Positions 1 to 7,367 of a stretch of DNA of 64,000 bases are shown in pieces. Every line of letters starts with the position of its first letter. Position 1 is the stretch's first letter. The notes under the pieces were generated by a model. It worked only from the letters and a program-made list of their open reading frames with translations, did no database searches and was not told where the DNA came from. A program made the position numbers and the translations under genes. This DNA comes from Salibacterium qingdaonense. GTDB taxonomy: Bacteria; Bacillota; Bacilli; Bacillales; Marinococcaceae. The stretch is from the NCBI RefSeq assembly GCF_900114715.1, contig NZ_FOTY01000003.1, forward strand, positions 186,001 to 250,000. Reading direction: 5' to 3'.

Positions 1-70
1 TTCGGAGGAAATGAAGAAAACGCGTCCTGATATCCAACGTAGAGTTGGGGACAAAACCTTTAAAAGAAGC

Positions 71-113
71 GAAAAATGCCGAACGATTTTTTGAAAATCG
101 TTCGGCATTTTTC
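71..113. terminator. Perfect inverted-repeat hairpin inside the repeat element
   Basis: Two 20-base arms (71-90 and 94-113) pair perfectly around a 3-base loop, with CCGAACGAT/ATCGTTCGG at the core and A/T runs at both outer edges. It could terminate transcription in either direction. The same hairpin occurs at 28140-28183. Confidence 0.6.
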
Positions 114-374
114 ATTCCTGAGATCAACCGCTGTGCAACATACTTCGCTTTTACTCCGGAGCACAAGGGGCGGCATCGATTCGTTGGCGCTTATCGTGTC
201 TTCTTTGCTGCGGGCACGGCTCGCGGCGCAGTATCCCGGATCAGCTGCTTGTTGAGGCCGACGGACCCCGGCGGTCCTGAGGTGCTCCGCGTTGGGATCA
301 CGACGCCAGCCGGTATAACGGAGGAAAAGGGACCAGCTCTGGCAGTACAGATGCAGAAAGATACAGGCGTTTGT

Positions 375-586
375 TTGTTGCGTTCAGATTTTTGGGGGGG
401 CGGACGTTCGTTGAGAATGGGTTCTAAGGCACTTTAGGGGGTTCCATTCCTCCGTAAACGTCGTTAGGAACATCGCCTGAGGCACTTTATAGTATTCGGT
501 ACCCCCTTAAACGTCGTCATGAATAATTCATAAGGCACTTTAGAGGGTTTCGTGCCCTGGTAAACGTCATTATGAACGGATCGAGG
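375..586. repeat. 53-bp tandem direct repeat, three copies plus a partial one
   Basis: The unit begins GGCACTTTA at 428, 481 and 534, an exact 53-base spacing. Each unit has GTAAACGTC or TTAAACGTC near its middle followed by a TRGGAAC/TATGAAC-like stretch. A degraded fourth unit precedes them (ACGTTCGTTGAGAA near 405). The array sits inside the inserted centre of the expanded repeat copy. No coding function is apparent. Confidence 0.75.
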
Positions 587-831
587 CTGCGTGCAGCGGG
601 GGAACGCACGTGCGGACGCCGGCCCTGACCGCACATCCTGCGGGGTCCTCGTGACTTGTGCTGTCCGGAGCAGGAGTCGAAGCATTCTGGCTCCACTACG
701 ATGCGGCTGTTGCACAACGCCGCAAGCCATTCGTGTTGTTCTCCACCTATTTTACTTTTGCCCAGACTCTTTTTATATACGGAAGTTTTACTTTATGAGT
801 GAAAAATACGACAGAAAAAGGTAGAATGGAA

Positions 832-862
832 TTGAAACGGTTTAACTGATCAAACGTATAAT
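832..862 (+). promoter_or_regulatory. Possible sigma-A promoter of the NfeD-like gene
   Basis: TATAAT at 857-862 is a perfect -10 box. The best -35 is TTGAAA at 832-837 with a long 19-base spacer. It lies about 50 bases upstream of the gene start. Confidence 0.4.
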
Positions 863-918
863 AGACATCAATCGATTCCACTGTTTGGACTTTTTGCTCA
901 AAAAAGGAGCTGATGAAT

Positions 919-1569
919 ATGGATTGGATGCAGTTTCCCAGTATAGGGTTTCTTGTCGTTTTTTTGGGAACTCTTTTCTTGATGGGAGAGATGCTCGTTA
1001 AAGCAAAAGGGTTATTCGCCATCCTCGGTGTCGCATTTATGAGCTTATTTTTCACCTTTCATATCGACGGCGGGGGAAGCATGTGGATTATCATCCTTTA
1101 CCTTCTCGGTGTAGCATTAATTATCCTGGACGGAAAAGTAATCAGTGACGGCACTATTGCCCTGTTCGGAGCTCTGCTCATGGGACTCGGGCTTGCTGTA
1201 CCGACTCCGTCTATAACATATGGCATTTTGGTCGTGTTTGGTTACATTGCCGGGTTGTTCTCTTCAGGATTGTTTTTGAAAGTGTTCTCAAGCCGTAATC
1301 TGTGGTCGAAAATCACATTGAAAGATCAGCTGGGAAGTGAACAGGGATACAATTCAATGAACGATTCCTACAGAGAGCTGGAAGGAAAGCCTGCTAAAAC
1401 GTTAACGCCGTTCCGCCCGACGGGAACGATTATTGTAGAAGGCAGGCATTACAGTGCAACAAGTGGTGATCAATGGCTTGATGCAGATGAAGCGGTCACG
1501 GTTGCGGAGGTGGATGGTACCAAAATATTGGTACGCCGCCGGGAAGAATATGAAAGAGACAGCGAATGA
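919..1569 (+). CDS. NfeD-like membrane protein
   Basis: The product has about 216 residues, with roughly four hydrophobic helices in the first 130 residues and a soluble C-terminal domain of about 70 residues (ending in VAEVDGTKILVRRR) that fits the OB-fold of NfeD-family proteins. NfeD proteins usually partner flotillins in membrane organisation; no flotillin gene is in view. An ATG at 913 is only three bases from the GGAG, so the ATG at 919 (nine bases) is preferred. The gene stands alone and ends in a terminator shared with the convergent DUF1189 gene. Family placement is by overall pattern; a specific role is not inferred. Confidence 0.75.
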   Translation: MDWMQFPSIGFLVVFLGTLFLMGEMLVKAKGLFAILGVAFMSLFFTFHIDGGGSMWIIILYLLGVALIILDGKVISDGTIALFGALLMGLGLAVPTPSITYGILVVFGYIAGLFSSGLFLKVFSSRNLWSKITLKDQLGSEQGYNSMNDSYRELEGKPAKTLTPFRPTGTIIVEGRHYSATSGDQWLDADEAVTVAEVDGTKILVRRREEYERDSE

Positions 1570-1599
1570 GAGGTTTTCTCATTGCTGTCTCTTTTTTTT
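1555..1599. terminator. Bidirectional terminator between convergent genes
   Basis: Arms 1555-1571 and 1577-1592 pair with one bulged G. A run of eight T follows on the plus strand. It overlaps the 3' ends of both converging genes. Confidence 0.85.
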
Positions 1600-2379
1600 A
1601 GGCACGGGTAGTCTGCTGTAAACCACAGCCAGCCATACAAAGGCAATGAACCAGTAAAGAATATTCTGTTGATAATCCGGAAGACGGCCGGGGAACAGGT
1701 TGATCAGGGTCAACAGAATCGTCGGCATTGTCACGGCGTAGGCGCAGATGATCCAGATCTGACGGTAAGATAATGGCACAGGGGAGCGTTTGCGGATGAT
1801 AAGCCCGTACACTGACAAAAAGCAGATGCCGATGAATTTCAATGCCGTGTTGAATAAATACATTAACAGTATCGTCACCGGAATGAAAAGAAAGAGAAGC
1901 CCGTCCGCTCCCTGAATCAATGAAGTCATATCTTTTTTGGGAATCGTGAATCCTTCCGCCATTCTATAAGCAAAAGAACGCTGTTCCATGCCGGTATTCA
2001 GGACAAACTCATCTTCAAGAAAAGCAGTAACCTCATCCTGTTCTTTTATATGTGTTCTTTCGCTTTGGGAGAGAGTGCCGCCGGGGTCAAATATGATACG
2101 CCTGCTACGTTCATCCGTTATGTCAACAAAAGAGGAATCACCGGCCTGAATGTCTCCGCCGCTGATGGTGAAATCCGGCATGTCATCATGAGTAAGCGCT
2201 GACTCCAGCTGATTAATTCCCCCTGTTATGGACAAAGTAAGAGAGATGGCAGCCGGTATACTTGCTGCTATCATAAGAAAAAAAATGTAACCGATTGATT
2301 TACCGATTCCCTTGAAACGGAATCGGCCGACATAAACAGCAGAATAAAGACTTTTTATAAATGTTTGGAGGATCGTCAT
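1579..2379 (-). CDS. DUF1189 family membrane protein
   Basis: This 266-residue protein has an N-terminal transmembrane helix (about residues 28-50), a hydrophilic central region of about 110 residues, and four hydrophobic segments in the C-terminal half. That is the layout of DUF1189 proteins of Bacilli, whose function is unknown. The ATG has a strong AAAGGAG seven bases upstream. It is monocistronic and convergent with the NfeD-like gene. A paralogue or ligand cannot be guessed from sequence. Confidence 0.75.
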   Translation of the reverse strand: MTILQTFIKSLYSAVYVGRFRFKGIGKSIGYIFFLMIAASIPAAISLTLSITGGINQLESALTHDDMPDFTISGGDIQAGDSSFVDITDERSRRIIFDPGGTLSQSERTHIKEQDEVTAFLEDEFVLNTGMEQRSFAYRMAEGFTIPKKDMTSLIQGADGLLFLFIPVTILLMYLFNTALKFIGICFLSVYGLIIRKRSPVPLSYRQIWIICAYAVTMPTILLTLINLFPGRLPDYQQNILYWFIAFVWLAVVYSRLPVPKKKRQQ

Positions 2380-2578
2380 TATGTACTCCTTTCTTTACTA
2401 CTTGTCTAATTTTATCTTAGTCCGCACATTCTAAAAACTAATAACATAACTTTCTTTACAATTCTTAATAAAATCTTTACAAAAATTAAATGACATTGTC
2501 GAAAAAATAAAGTAAAATGCAAAAGGTTTGTCAGTAAAAGGGGATCATTAATTTATATAACTGAAGGGATGAGAATGA

Positions 2579-4216
2579 TTGGAAATTGATGTTCAAACGA
2601 TCATTTTTTCGTTTTTAGGCGGTCTCGGAATCTTCTTGTTCGGTATTAAATTTATGGGGGACGGTCTTCAAAAAGCAGCCGGAGACCGGTTAAGGGAAAT
2701 ACTGGACAAGTTTACAAGCAATCCACTGATGGGTGTACTTGCAGGAATTATTGTAACCATACTTATTCAAACGAGTTCCGGTACCACGGTGCTGACAGTT
2801 GGTCTTGTTAATGCAGGGTTTATGACTCTTCATCAAGCCATTGGTGTCATTATGGGTGCCAACATTGGTACAACGGCGACGGCTTTTATTATCGGTCTTG
2901 ATATTGAAGCCTACGCACTGCCCATTATGTTTGCAGGTACTGTCATGATATTTTTCCTGAAAAACAAAAAAATTAATAACATCGGACAGATTCTATTTGG
3001 TTTCGGCGGTATCTTTTACGGCCTGAAATTGATGGGGGACGGTGTCGCTCCACTTGAAGGACTGGAGTCTTTTCAGAATCTGACGGTAAGCATGAGTAAC
3101 AATCCGATACTTGGTGTCATTATCGGTGTTGCATTTACTGTAGCGGTGCAGAGTTCTTCGGCTTCCATCGGACTGCTGCAGGAACTGTATCAACAGGGCG
3201 CCATTATGCTTGATGCGGTGATGCCCGTTCTTTTCGGTGATAATATCGGTACAACGATTACAGCGGTATTTGCGGCTATCGGGGCTTCCGTTGCAGCGAA
3301 ACGGGCAGCTTTTGTACACGTTATATTTAACTTGATTGGAACGACCATCATACTTATTCTGCTTGCGCCCTATACAATGTTTATGGAGAACGTACAGGAG
3401 TGGCTGAACTTGAATGAGCGGATGACAGTAGCATTTGCCCACGGCATATTCAATGTTTCAAACACGCTGCTGCAGCTGCCGTTTGTCGGACTGCTGGCCA
3501 TTCTTGTCACGAAGCTTATTCCTGGAAAAGATACAGAAATTGAATACAAAGCCCGCCATCTGGACACGAGCTTTATTGAACGTTCACCTGGTATTGCACT
3601 TGGACAGGCAAAATCAGAAACGCTGCGGATGGCTGAGTTTGCCGAAAAAGGGCTGACGGAATCTCTGCAGTATCTGAAAACGACACACAAACGCCATTCA
3701 GAGCTGACTATACAGTTTGAAGAAGCCATCAATAATCTCGACAAAAATATAACGAACTATCTTGTTTTAGTGTCAGAGAGCTCACTTTCCGATGAAAACT
3801 CAAGAATGCATTCTCTTCTCATGGACACAGTGCGCGATATTGAGCGCATTGGTGACCATATGGAGAACATGGTGGAATTGGTGGATTATCAGCTCACCAA
3901 TAAAGTGACGTTATCCGACGAGGCGCATAAAGATCTGGATGAAATGTTCAACCTGACAATTAACACGCTTCAGCATGCGATTAAAACGCTTGAAAATGAT
4001 GATGTGGAAGAAGCTAAAGAAGTCGTGAAACAGGAAGAAGAAATCGACAAATTGGAACGCAAACTCCGTAAAAAGCATATCCTCAGATTGAATGAAGGAA
4101 AGTGCTCCGGCTCGGCAGGGATCGTTTTCGTCGATATTCTAAGTAACTTGGAACGAATTGGAGATCATTCGGTTAATATTGCGGAAGCTGTCCTTGAAGA
4201 ACAGGAAGAATCATAA
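2579..4216 (+). CDS. Na/Pi cotransporter family protein with C-terminal PhoU domain
   Basis: 545 residues. The N-terminal membrane part carries the two internal repeats of the Na/Pi-cotransporter family: QTSSGTT at about 64-70 with GANIGTT following, and VQSSSAS at about 190 with GDNIGTT following. After about residue 345 comes a soluble helical PhoU-like domain with two RIGDH/IERIGDH motifs. The family imports phosphate with sodium, and the PhoU part probably senses phosphate status. The start is TTG at 2579; the only nearby ATG (2575) hits a stop after four codons. It resembles B. subtilis YqeW. Sodium coupling would suit an alkaliphile, but that is an inference. Confidence 0.9.
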   Translation: MEIDVQTIIFSFLGGLGIFLFGIKFMGDGLQKAAGDRLREILDKFTSNPLMGVLAGIIVTILIQTSSGTTVLTVGLVNAGFMTLHQAIGVIMGANIGTTATAFIIGLDIEAYALPIMFAGTVMIFFLKNKKINNIGQILFGFGGIFYGLKLMGDGVAPLEGLESFQNLTVSMSNNPILGVIIGVAFTVAVQSSSASIGLLQELYQQGAIMLDAVMPVLFGDNIGTTITAVFAAIGASVAAKRAAFVHVIFNLIGTTIILILLAPYTMFMENVQEWLNLNERMTVAFAHGIFNVSNTLLQLPFVGLLAILVTKLIPGKDTEIEYKARHLDTSFIERSPGIALGQAKSETLRMAEFAEKGLTESLQYLKTTHKRHSELTIQFEEAINNLDKNITNYLVLVSESSLSDENSRMHSLLMDTVRDIERIGDHMENMVELVDYQLTNKVTLSDEAHKDLDEMFNLTINTLQHAIKTLENDDVEEAKEVVKQEEEIDKLERKLRKKHILRLNEGKCSGSAGIVFVDILSNLERIGDHSVNIAEAVLEEQEES

Positions 4217-4256
4217 AGCGAAAAGAAGTTCTGAACAAAAAAGGGTTTAAAGTTAA

Positions 4257-4298
4257 AATACTTCCGGACGATTCGAATTAGAATCGTCCGGAAGTATT
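4257..4298. terminator. Perfect 18-bp hairpin after the Na/Pi gene
   Basis: Arms 4257-4274 and 4281-4298 pair perfectly around a six-base loop. The plus strand lacks a T run after the stem, so intrinsic termination is uncertain. The core (CCGGACGATTC) resembles the CCGAACGAT hairpins elsewhere in the window. Confidence 0.55.
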
Positions 4299-4322
4299 GA
4301 TATAAAAGGATAAAAAATCATC

Positions 4323-4351
4323 TTGACCCGGATAATTCAGCGTGATATGAT
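4323..4351 (+). promoter_or_regulatory. Sigma-A promoter of the tRNA cluster
   Basis: TTGACC at 4323-4328 and TATGAT at 4346-4351 are separated by exactly 17 bases. Transcription would start just upstream of the first tRNA at 4394. Confidence 0.8.
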
Positions 4352-4393
4352 AACTACTGTCGCTGTGAAGAATGCGGACGAGATATTACATAT

Positions 4394-4468
4394 TCCACAG
4401 TAGCTCAGTGGTAGAGCTATCGGCTGTTAACCGATCGGTCGCAGGTTCGAATCCTGCCTGTGGAGCCA
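4394..4468 (+). tRNA. tRNA-Asn (GTT)
   Basis: The acceptor arms TCCACAG and CTGTGGA pair, the T-loop GGTTCGAATCC is present, and the anticodon loop CTGTTAA gives GTT. CCA is encoded at 4466-4468. It is the first of five tRNA genes in one apparent transcript. Confidence 0.95.
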
Positions 4469-4471
4469 TGA

Positions 4472-4548
4472 GGCGGTGTAGCTCAGCTGGCTAGAGCGTA
4501 CGGTTCATACCCGTGAGGTCGGGGGTTCGATTCCCTCCACCGCTACCA
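4472..4548 (+). tRNA. Elongator tRNA-Met (CAT)
   Basis: Acceptor GGCGGTG pairs with CACCGCT (one G-T pair), and the anticodon loop TTCATAC gives CAT. The loop context matches the elongator Met tRNA of Bacillus rather than the initiator, which would have an unpaired first base and three G-C pairs in the anticodon stem. CCA is encoded. Confidence 0.9.
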
Positions 4549-4594
4549 ATTTAATTTTATTGAGTCACATGTCAAGCATTTCCATGCTTCATAT

Positions 4595-4671
4595 GGCGGT
4601 TGTGGCGAAGTGGTTAACGCACCGGATTGTGGCTCCGGCATGCATGGGTTCGACTCCCATCAATCGCCCCA
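4595..4671 (+). tRNA. tRNA-His (GTG)
   Basis: The anticodon loop TTGTGGC gives GTG. The extra G(-1) opposite C73 that is typical of tRNA-His is encoded (G at 4595, C at 4668). The encoded CCA ends at 4671. Confidence 0.93.
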
Positions 4672-4698
4672 TTCAATAATGAATATGTCAGGCTTCCG

Positions 4699-4775
4699 GG
4701 ACCCTTAGCTCAGTTGGTTAGAGCAAACGGCTCATAACCGTTTGGTCGTAGGTTCGAGTCCTACAGGGTCCACCA
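4699..4775 (+). tRNA. tRNA-Ile2 (CAT, presumed lysidine-modified)
   Basis: Acceptor GGACCCT pairs with AGGGTCC, and the anticodon loop CTCATAA gives CAT. The CTCATAA loop and the CTTAGCTCAGTTGG D-arm resemble the bacterial isoleucine-2 tRNA whose C34 is converted to lysidine by TilS, not Met tRNA. The assignment rests on this resemblance. Confidence 0.85.
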
Positions 4776-4819
4776 CTTTCATCTTTTACCGTCAGGGAAC
4801 GGACTATTTTTGTTTACAC

Positions 4820-4912
4820 GGAGGAATACCCAAGTACGGCTGAAGGGGACGGTCTCGAAAACCGTTAGGGGCTTCACGGCCCGCGAGGGTTCGAATCCCT
4901 CTTCCTCCGCCA
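4820..4912 (+). tRNA. tRNA-Ser (CGA)
   Basis: Acceptor GGAGGAA pairs with TTCCTCC, the anticodon loop CTCGAAA gives CGA, and the long variable arm of a class II tRNA is present. CCA is encoded at 4910-4912. Confidence 0.93.
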
Positions 4913-4967
4913 TATTAAAACAAACTGAAAAAAACATGTTTATCACTGCCGCCAAGGTGGTATAGTA

Positions 4968-5001
4968 CGAATGGTGTTCAAAGGAGCACCATTCGTTTTT
5001 G
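4968..5001 (+). terminator. Terminator of the tRNA cluster
   Basis: ACGAATGGTG and its complement (ending near 4996) form a stem followed by TTTTTG. The other 200 bases between the tRNA genes and sodA show no gene. Confidence 0.75.
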
Positions 5002-5140
5002 TTGAAAAGACAAAATGAATTTGGTAATGTAAGACTTGCCGGACAGGTATTCACGGTTGCACGTCTGAATGCCTTTGCATGAAGGCTGCGTGACAACAGG
5101 AATCAGCAGACACATAAATTTTTGAAGGAGGAGTTGCATT

Positions 5141-5752
5141 ATGGCTAACCATCAACTACCAGAACTACCTTACGCTTTTGACGCTCTTGAACCTCACATT
5201 GATGAAGAAACAATGAAAATTCATCATGGGAAACACCACAATACTTATGTGACGAAGCTGAATGGTGCACTTGAAGGTCATGACGACCTGGCAGACAAGG
5301 ATGTTAATGAGCTGATCAGTGACTTGAACGCTTTACCTGACAGTATCCGTACCGCTGTAAGAAACAATGGCGGTGGTCATTCCAACCATACTCTATTCTG
5401 GCAGATCCTCAGCCCGAACGGCGGCGGTGAACCGGAAGGAGAACTTGCAGACGCTATCAAGAACAAGTGGGGAAGCTTTGAAGCATTCCAGGAAGAATTC
5501 AAAAACACCGCACTTGGTCGTTTTGGTTCCGGCTGGGCCTGGCTCGTTGTGAATAATGGCGAACTTGAATTGCAGAATACCTTGAACCAGGATTCACCAA
5601 TCATGGAAGGCAAGACTCCAATTCTCGGCATCGACGTGTGGGAGCACGCCTACTACCTGAAGTATCAGAACCGTCGTCCGGAATATGTAGACGCGTTCTG
5701 GAACCTTGTTAACTGGGATGAAGTAGCGAAACGCTATAAAGAAGCTAAATAA
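5141..5752 (+). CDS. sodA: Superoxide dismutase (Mn/Fe family, probably Mn)
   Basis: 203 residues, the normal family length. It disproportionates superoxide to oxygen and hydrogen peroxide in the cytoplasm. Metal ligands are visible: His28 in KIHHGKHH, a His near 83 in NHTLFW, and Asp and His near 164-168 in [11 protein letters not shown]. The GSGWAWLV and QDSP motifs fit the manganese type. A perfect AAGGAGGAG precedes the ATG. It is monocistronic with its own terminator and sits next to yqgE and pbpA as in B. subtilis. Confidence 0.97.
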   Translation: MANHQLPELPYAFDALEPHIDEETMKIHHGKHHNTYVTKLNGALEGHDDLADKDVNELISDLNALPDSIRTAVRNNGGGHSNHTLFWQILSPNGGGEPEGELADAIKNKWGSFEAFQEEFKNTALGRFGSGWAWLVVNNGELELQNTLNQDSPIMEGKTPILGIDVWEHAYYLKYQNRRPEYVDAFWNLVNWDEVAKRYKEAK

Positions 5753-5764
5753 TAAGTGAACCAC

Positions 5765-5797
5765 AAGGCTGCCCTGAACAAAGGGCAGCCTTTTTTT
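5765..5797 (+). terminator. sodA terminator
   Basis: AAGGCTGCCCT and AGGGCAGCC pair around GAACAA, followed by seven T. The next 200 bases up to the MFS gene hold nothing recognisable. Confidence 0.9.
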
Positions 5798-5995
5798 GAC
5801 TTTGTCATAACTTGGGTCAGTTTTAGAGGGTTGCAGGAGGTCGGATTTATTCAATGCTGCTTCAAAACGAAAGGCTCGCAGCTTCCGTTGTGCAGAGCCC
5901 ATTACATAATACACTGATATGACGTGCTGCACCGCCTTTTTTATTGAATAGCCTGCCGCCGCCCGCGGCACAATACAGAGAAGGGCGGTGGGGAC

Positions 5996-7279
5996 ATGTT
6001 ACGTTCGATTACAAAAATATTTTTAGGAAATGTTCCGGTAACCAAAAATTTATTGATGCTTCTTGTTATTGGAGGATTATATGCTGTATCCATTGCGCTG
6101 TCCAATACATTCGTCAATATTTATTTATGGAAGCAGTCCGGGGAAATCCGTGACATAGCACTATATCAGCTGGCTTCTGTCTTGTTACAGCCGCCGGCTT
6201 TTCTTCTGGCTGGTTGTATTGCAAAAAAAGCGGACAGAATCTACACGCTGCGGGCCGGTGTATTCATTTTAACGGCTTTTTTTCTTGCCGTACTGATGGC
6301 CGGAAAAAACGTTGAAGACCTTCTTCTTTTTCTGGGAGCCCTTCTCGGTATTGGATTTGGGTTCTACTGGCTTGGATACAATGTGCTCACATTTGAAATA
6401 ACAGAACCGGAGACAAGAGATTTTTTCAATGGGTTTTCCGGGTTGTTAACATCTTTTGCCGGCATGATCGGTCCTTTAAGCGCAGGTTTTGTCATTACCT
6501 GGCTGCCTGAATCACGAGGGTACCAGGTGATATTTTTTCTCTCCTTCTTCCTGTTTATGATGGCTGTCCTGCTCAGCATGAAAATGAAACACAGGCATGC
6601 AAAAGGTCCGGTATACTTTAAAAAGGCAGCTGGAGAAATAAGAAAAAATAAAGACTGGAGAAAAATCCTGTACGCTCATTTTATGCAGGGGAGCCGGGAA
6701 GGTATTTTCGTGTTCATCATTATTTTGTGGGTGTACACAGCGACCAACAGCGAACTTGCTCTGGGAACGTACGGTTTTGTGACATCGGCTGTATCGTTTC
6801 TTGGCTACTTTCTGGTGGGAAGGTTTCTCAAGCCGGTATTCCGGAAACATGCTATTTTCATCGGTGGGGGTTTACTCGTTGCTTCTGTGTTTATCATTGT
6901 GTTTCACCCTGTTTTTCCGTTGTTGATAACGTATGGAATTGTGATCTCGGCAGCTTACCCGTTGATGCTGGTTCCCTACGTATCGCTCACATATGATGTG
7001 CTTGGAAAGGCTGCTGATGCCGGCGCACTTCGCATAGAATATCTGGTTACAAAAGAGTGGTTTATTAACAGCGGACGGGCTTTTTCCATCATTTTGTTCC
7101 TGGTCGGGACCGCTTTGCTTCCTGATCGTATTATTATTCCGGTTCTCATGATAATAACAGGAGCCGGACACTTTGCGGCAGCGTGGTGTATCAAAAATAT
7201 TGATACGTCCTTTATTGTTGACAGGAAAAAAGTGAATAGCGGCATGCCGGAAAATGGAGGAGGAGACTCAGTGACGTGA
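5996..7279 (+). CDS. MFS-type membrane transporter (YqgE-like)
   Basis: 427 residues with about twelve hydrophobic helices and a long cytoplasmic loop near residues 200-225 rich in Lys/Arg, the major facilitator layout. The position between sodA and pbpA is that of B. subtilis yqgE. The substrate is unknown. The ATG is preceded by a purine-rich but weak GGGCGGTGGGG. The stop codon lies inside the loop of the terminator at 7258-7296. Confidence 0.85.
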   Translation: MLRSITKIFLGNVPVTKNLLMLLVIGGLYAVSIALSNTFVNIYLWKQSGEIRDIALYQLASVLLQPPAFLLAGCIAKKADRIYTLRAGVFILTAFFLAVLMAGKNVEDLLLFLGALLGIGFGFYWLGYNVLTFEITEPETRDFFNGFSGLLTSFAGMIGPLSAGFVITWLPESRGYQVIFFLSFFLFMMAVLLSMKMKHRHAKGPVYFKKAAGEIRKNKDWRKILYAHFMQGSREGIFVFIIILWVYTATNSELALGTYGFVTSAVSFLGYFLVGRFLKPVFRKHAIFIGGGLLVASVFIIVFHPVFPLLITYGIVISAAYPLMLVPYVSLTYDVLGKAADAGALRIEYLVTKEWFINSGRAFSIILFLVGTALLPDRIIIPVLMIITGAGHFAAAWCIKNIDTSFIVDRKKVNSGMPENGGGDSVT

Positions 7280-7296
7280 GTTCTCCTCTTCTTTTT
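7258..7296 (+). terminator. Terminator of the MFS gene
   Basis: GAGGAGACTCA pairs with TGAGTTCTCCTC (one bulge), followed by TTCTTTTT. It includes the stop codon of the gene. Confidence 0.7.
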
Positions 7297-7367
7297 ACCC
7301 GCGTCGAAGTGTGCTAAAATGGAGAAATGTACAGAACGGTTACATAAGAAAAGGGAGAGGAATACAG

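Larger units (their letters stand above)
44..770 (-). repeat. Expanded copy of a dispersed MITE-like intergenic repeat
   Basis: No convincing gene is seen in the first 0.9 kb. Read on the minus strand, the outer parts of this stretch match the compact element at 27872-28210: positions about 770-645 match its head and about 225-44 match its tail. The tail contains the same perfect hairpin (71-113, arms of 20 bases around CCGAACGAT). The ends carry degraded forms of the CTGGGACAAAA terminal sequence (near 768 and 48). Between about 225 and 645 lies unrelated DNA that includes a 53-bp tandem repeat; the compact copy has only about 30 bp there. Open frames across this region are alternative readings of the repeat and have no ribosome-binding sites. 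Confidence 0.75.

Noticed and set aside
1-30. Frame from base 1 with stop at 28-30, possible C-terminus of an upstream gene
   Set aside because: Only nine codons are visible; no family can be inferred and a chance frame is as likely.
45-437. Open frame of 130 codons across the first repeat
   Set aside because: It lies inside the repeat element, has no ribosome-binding site, and its similar counterparts elsewhere come from the repeated DNA.
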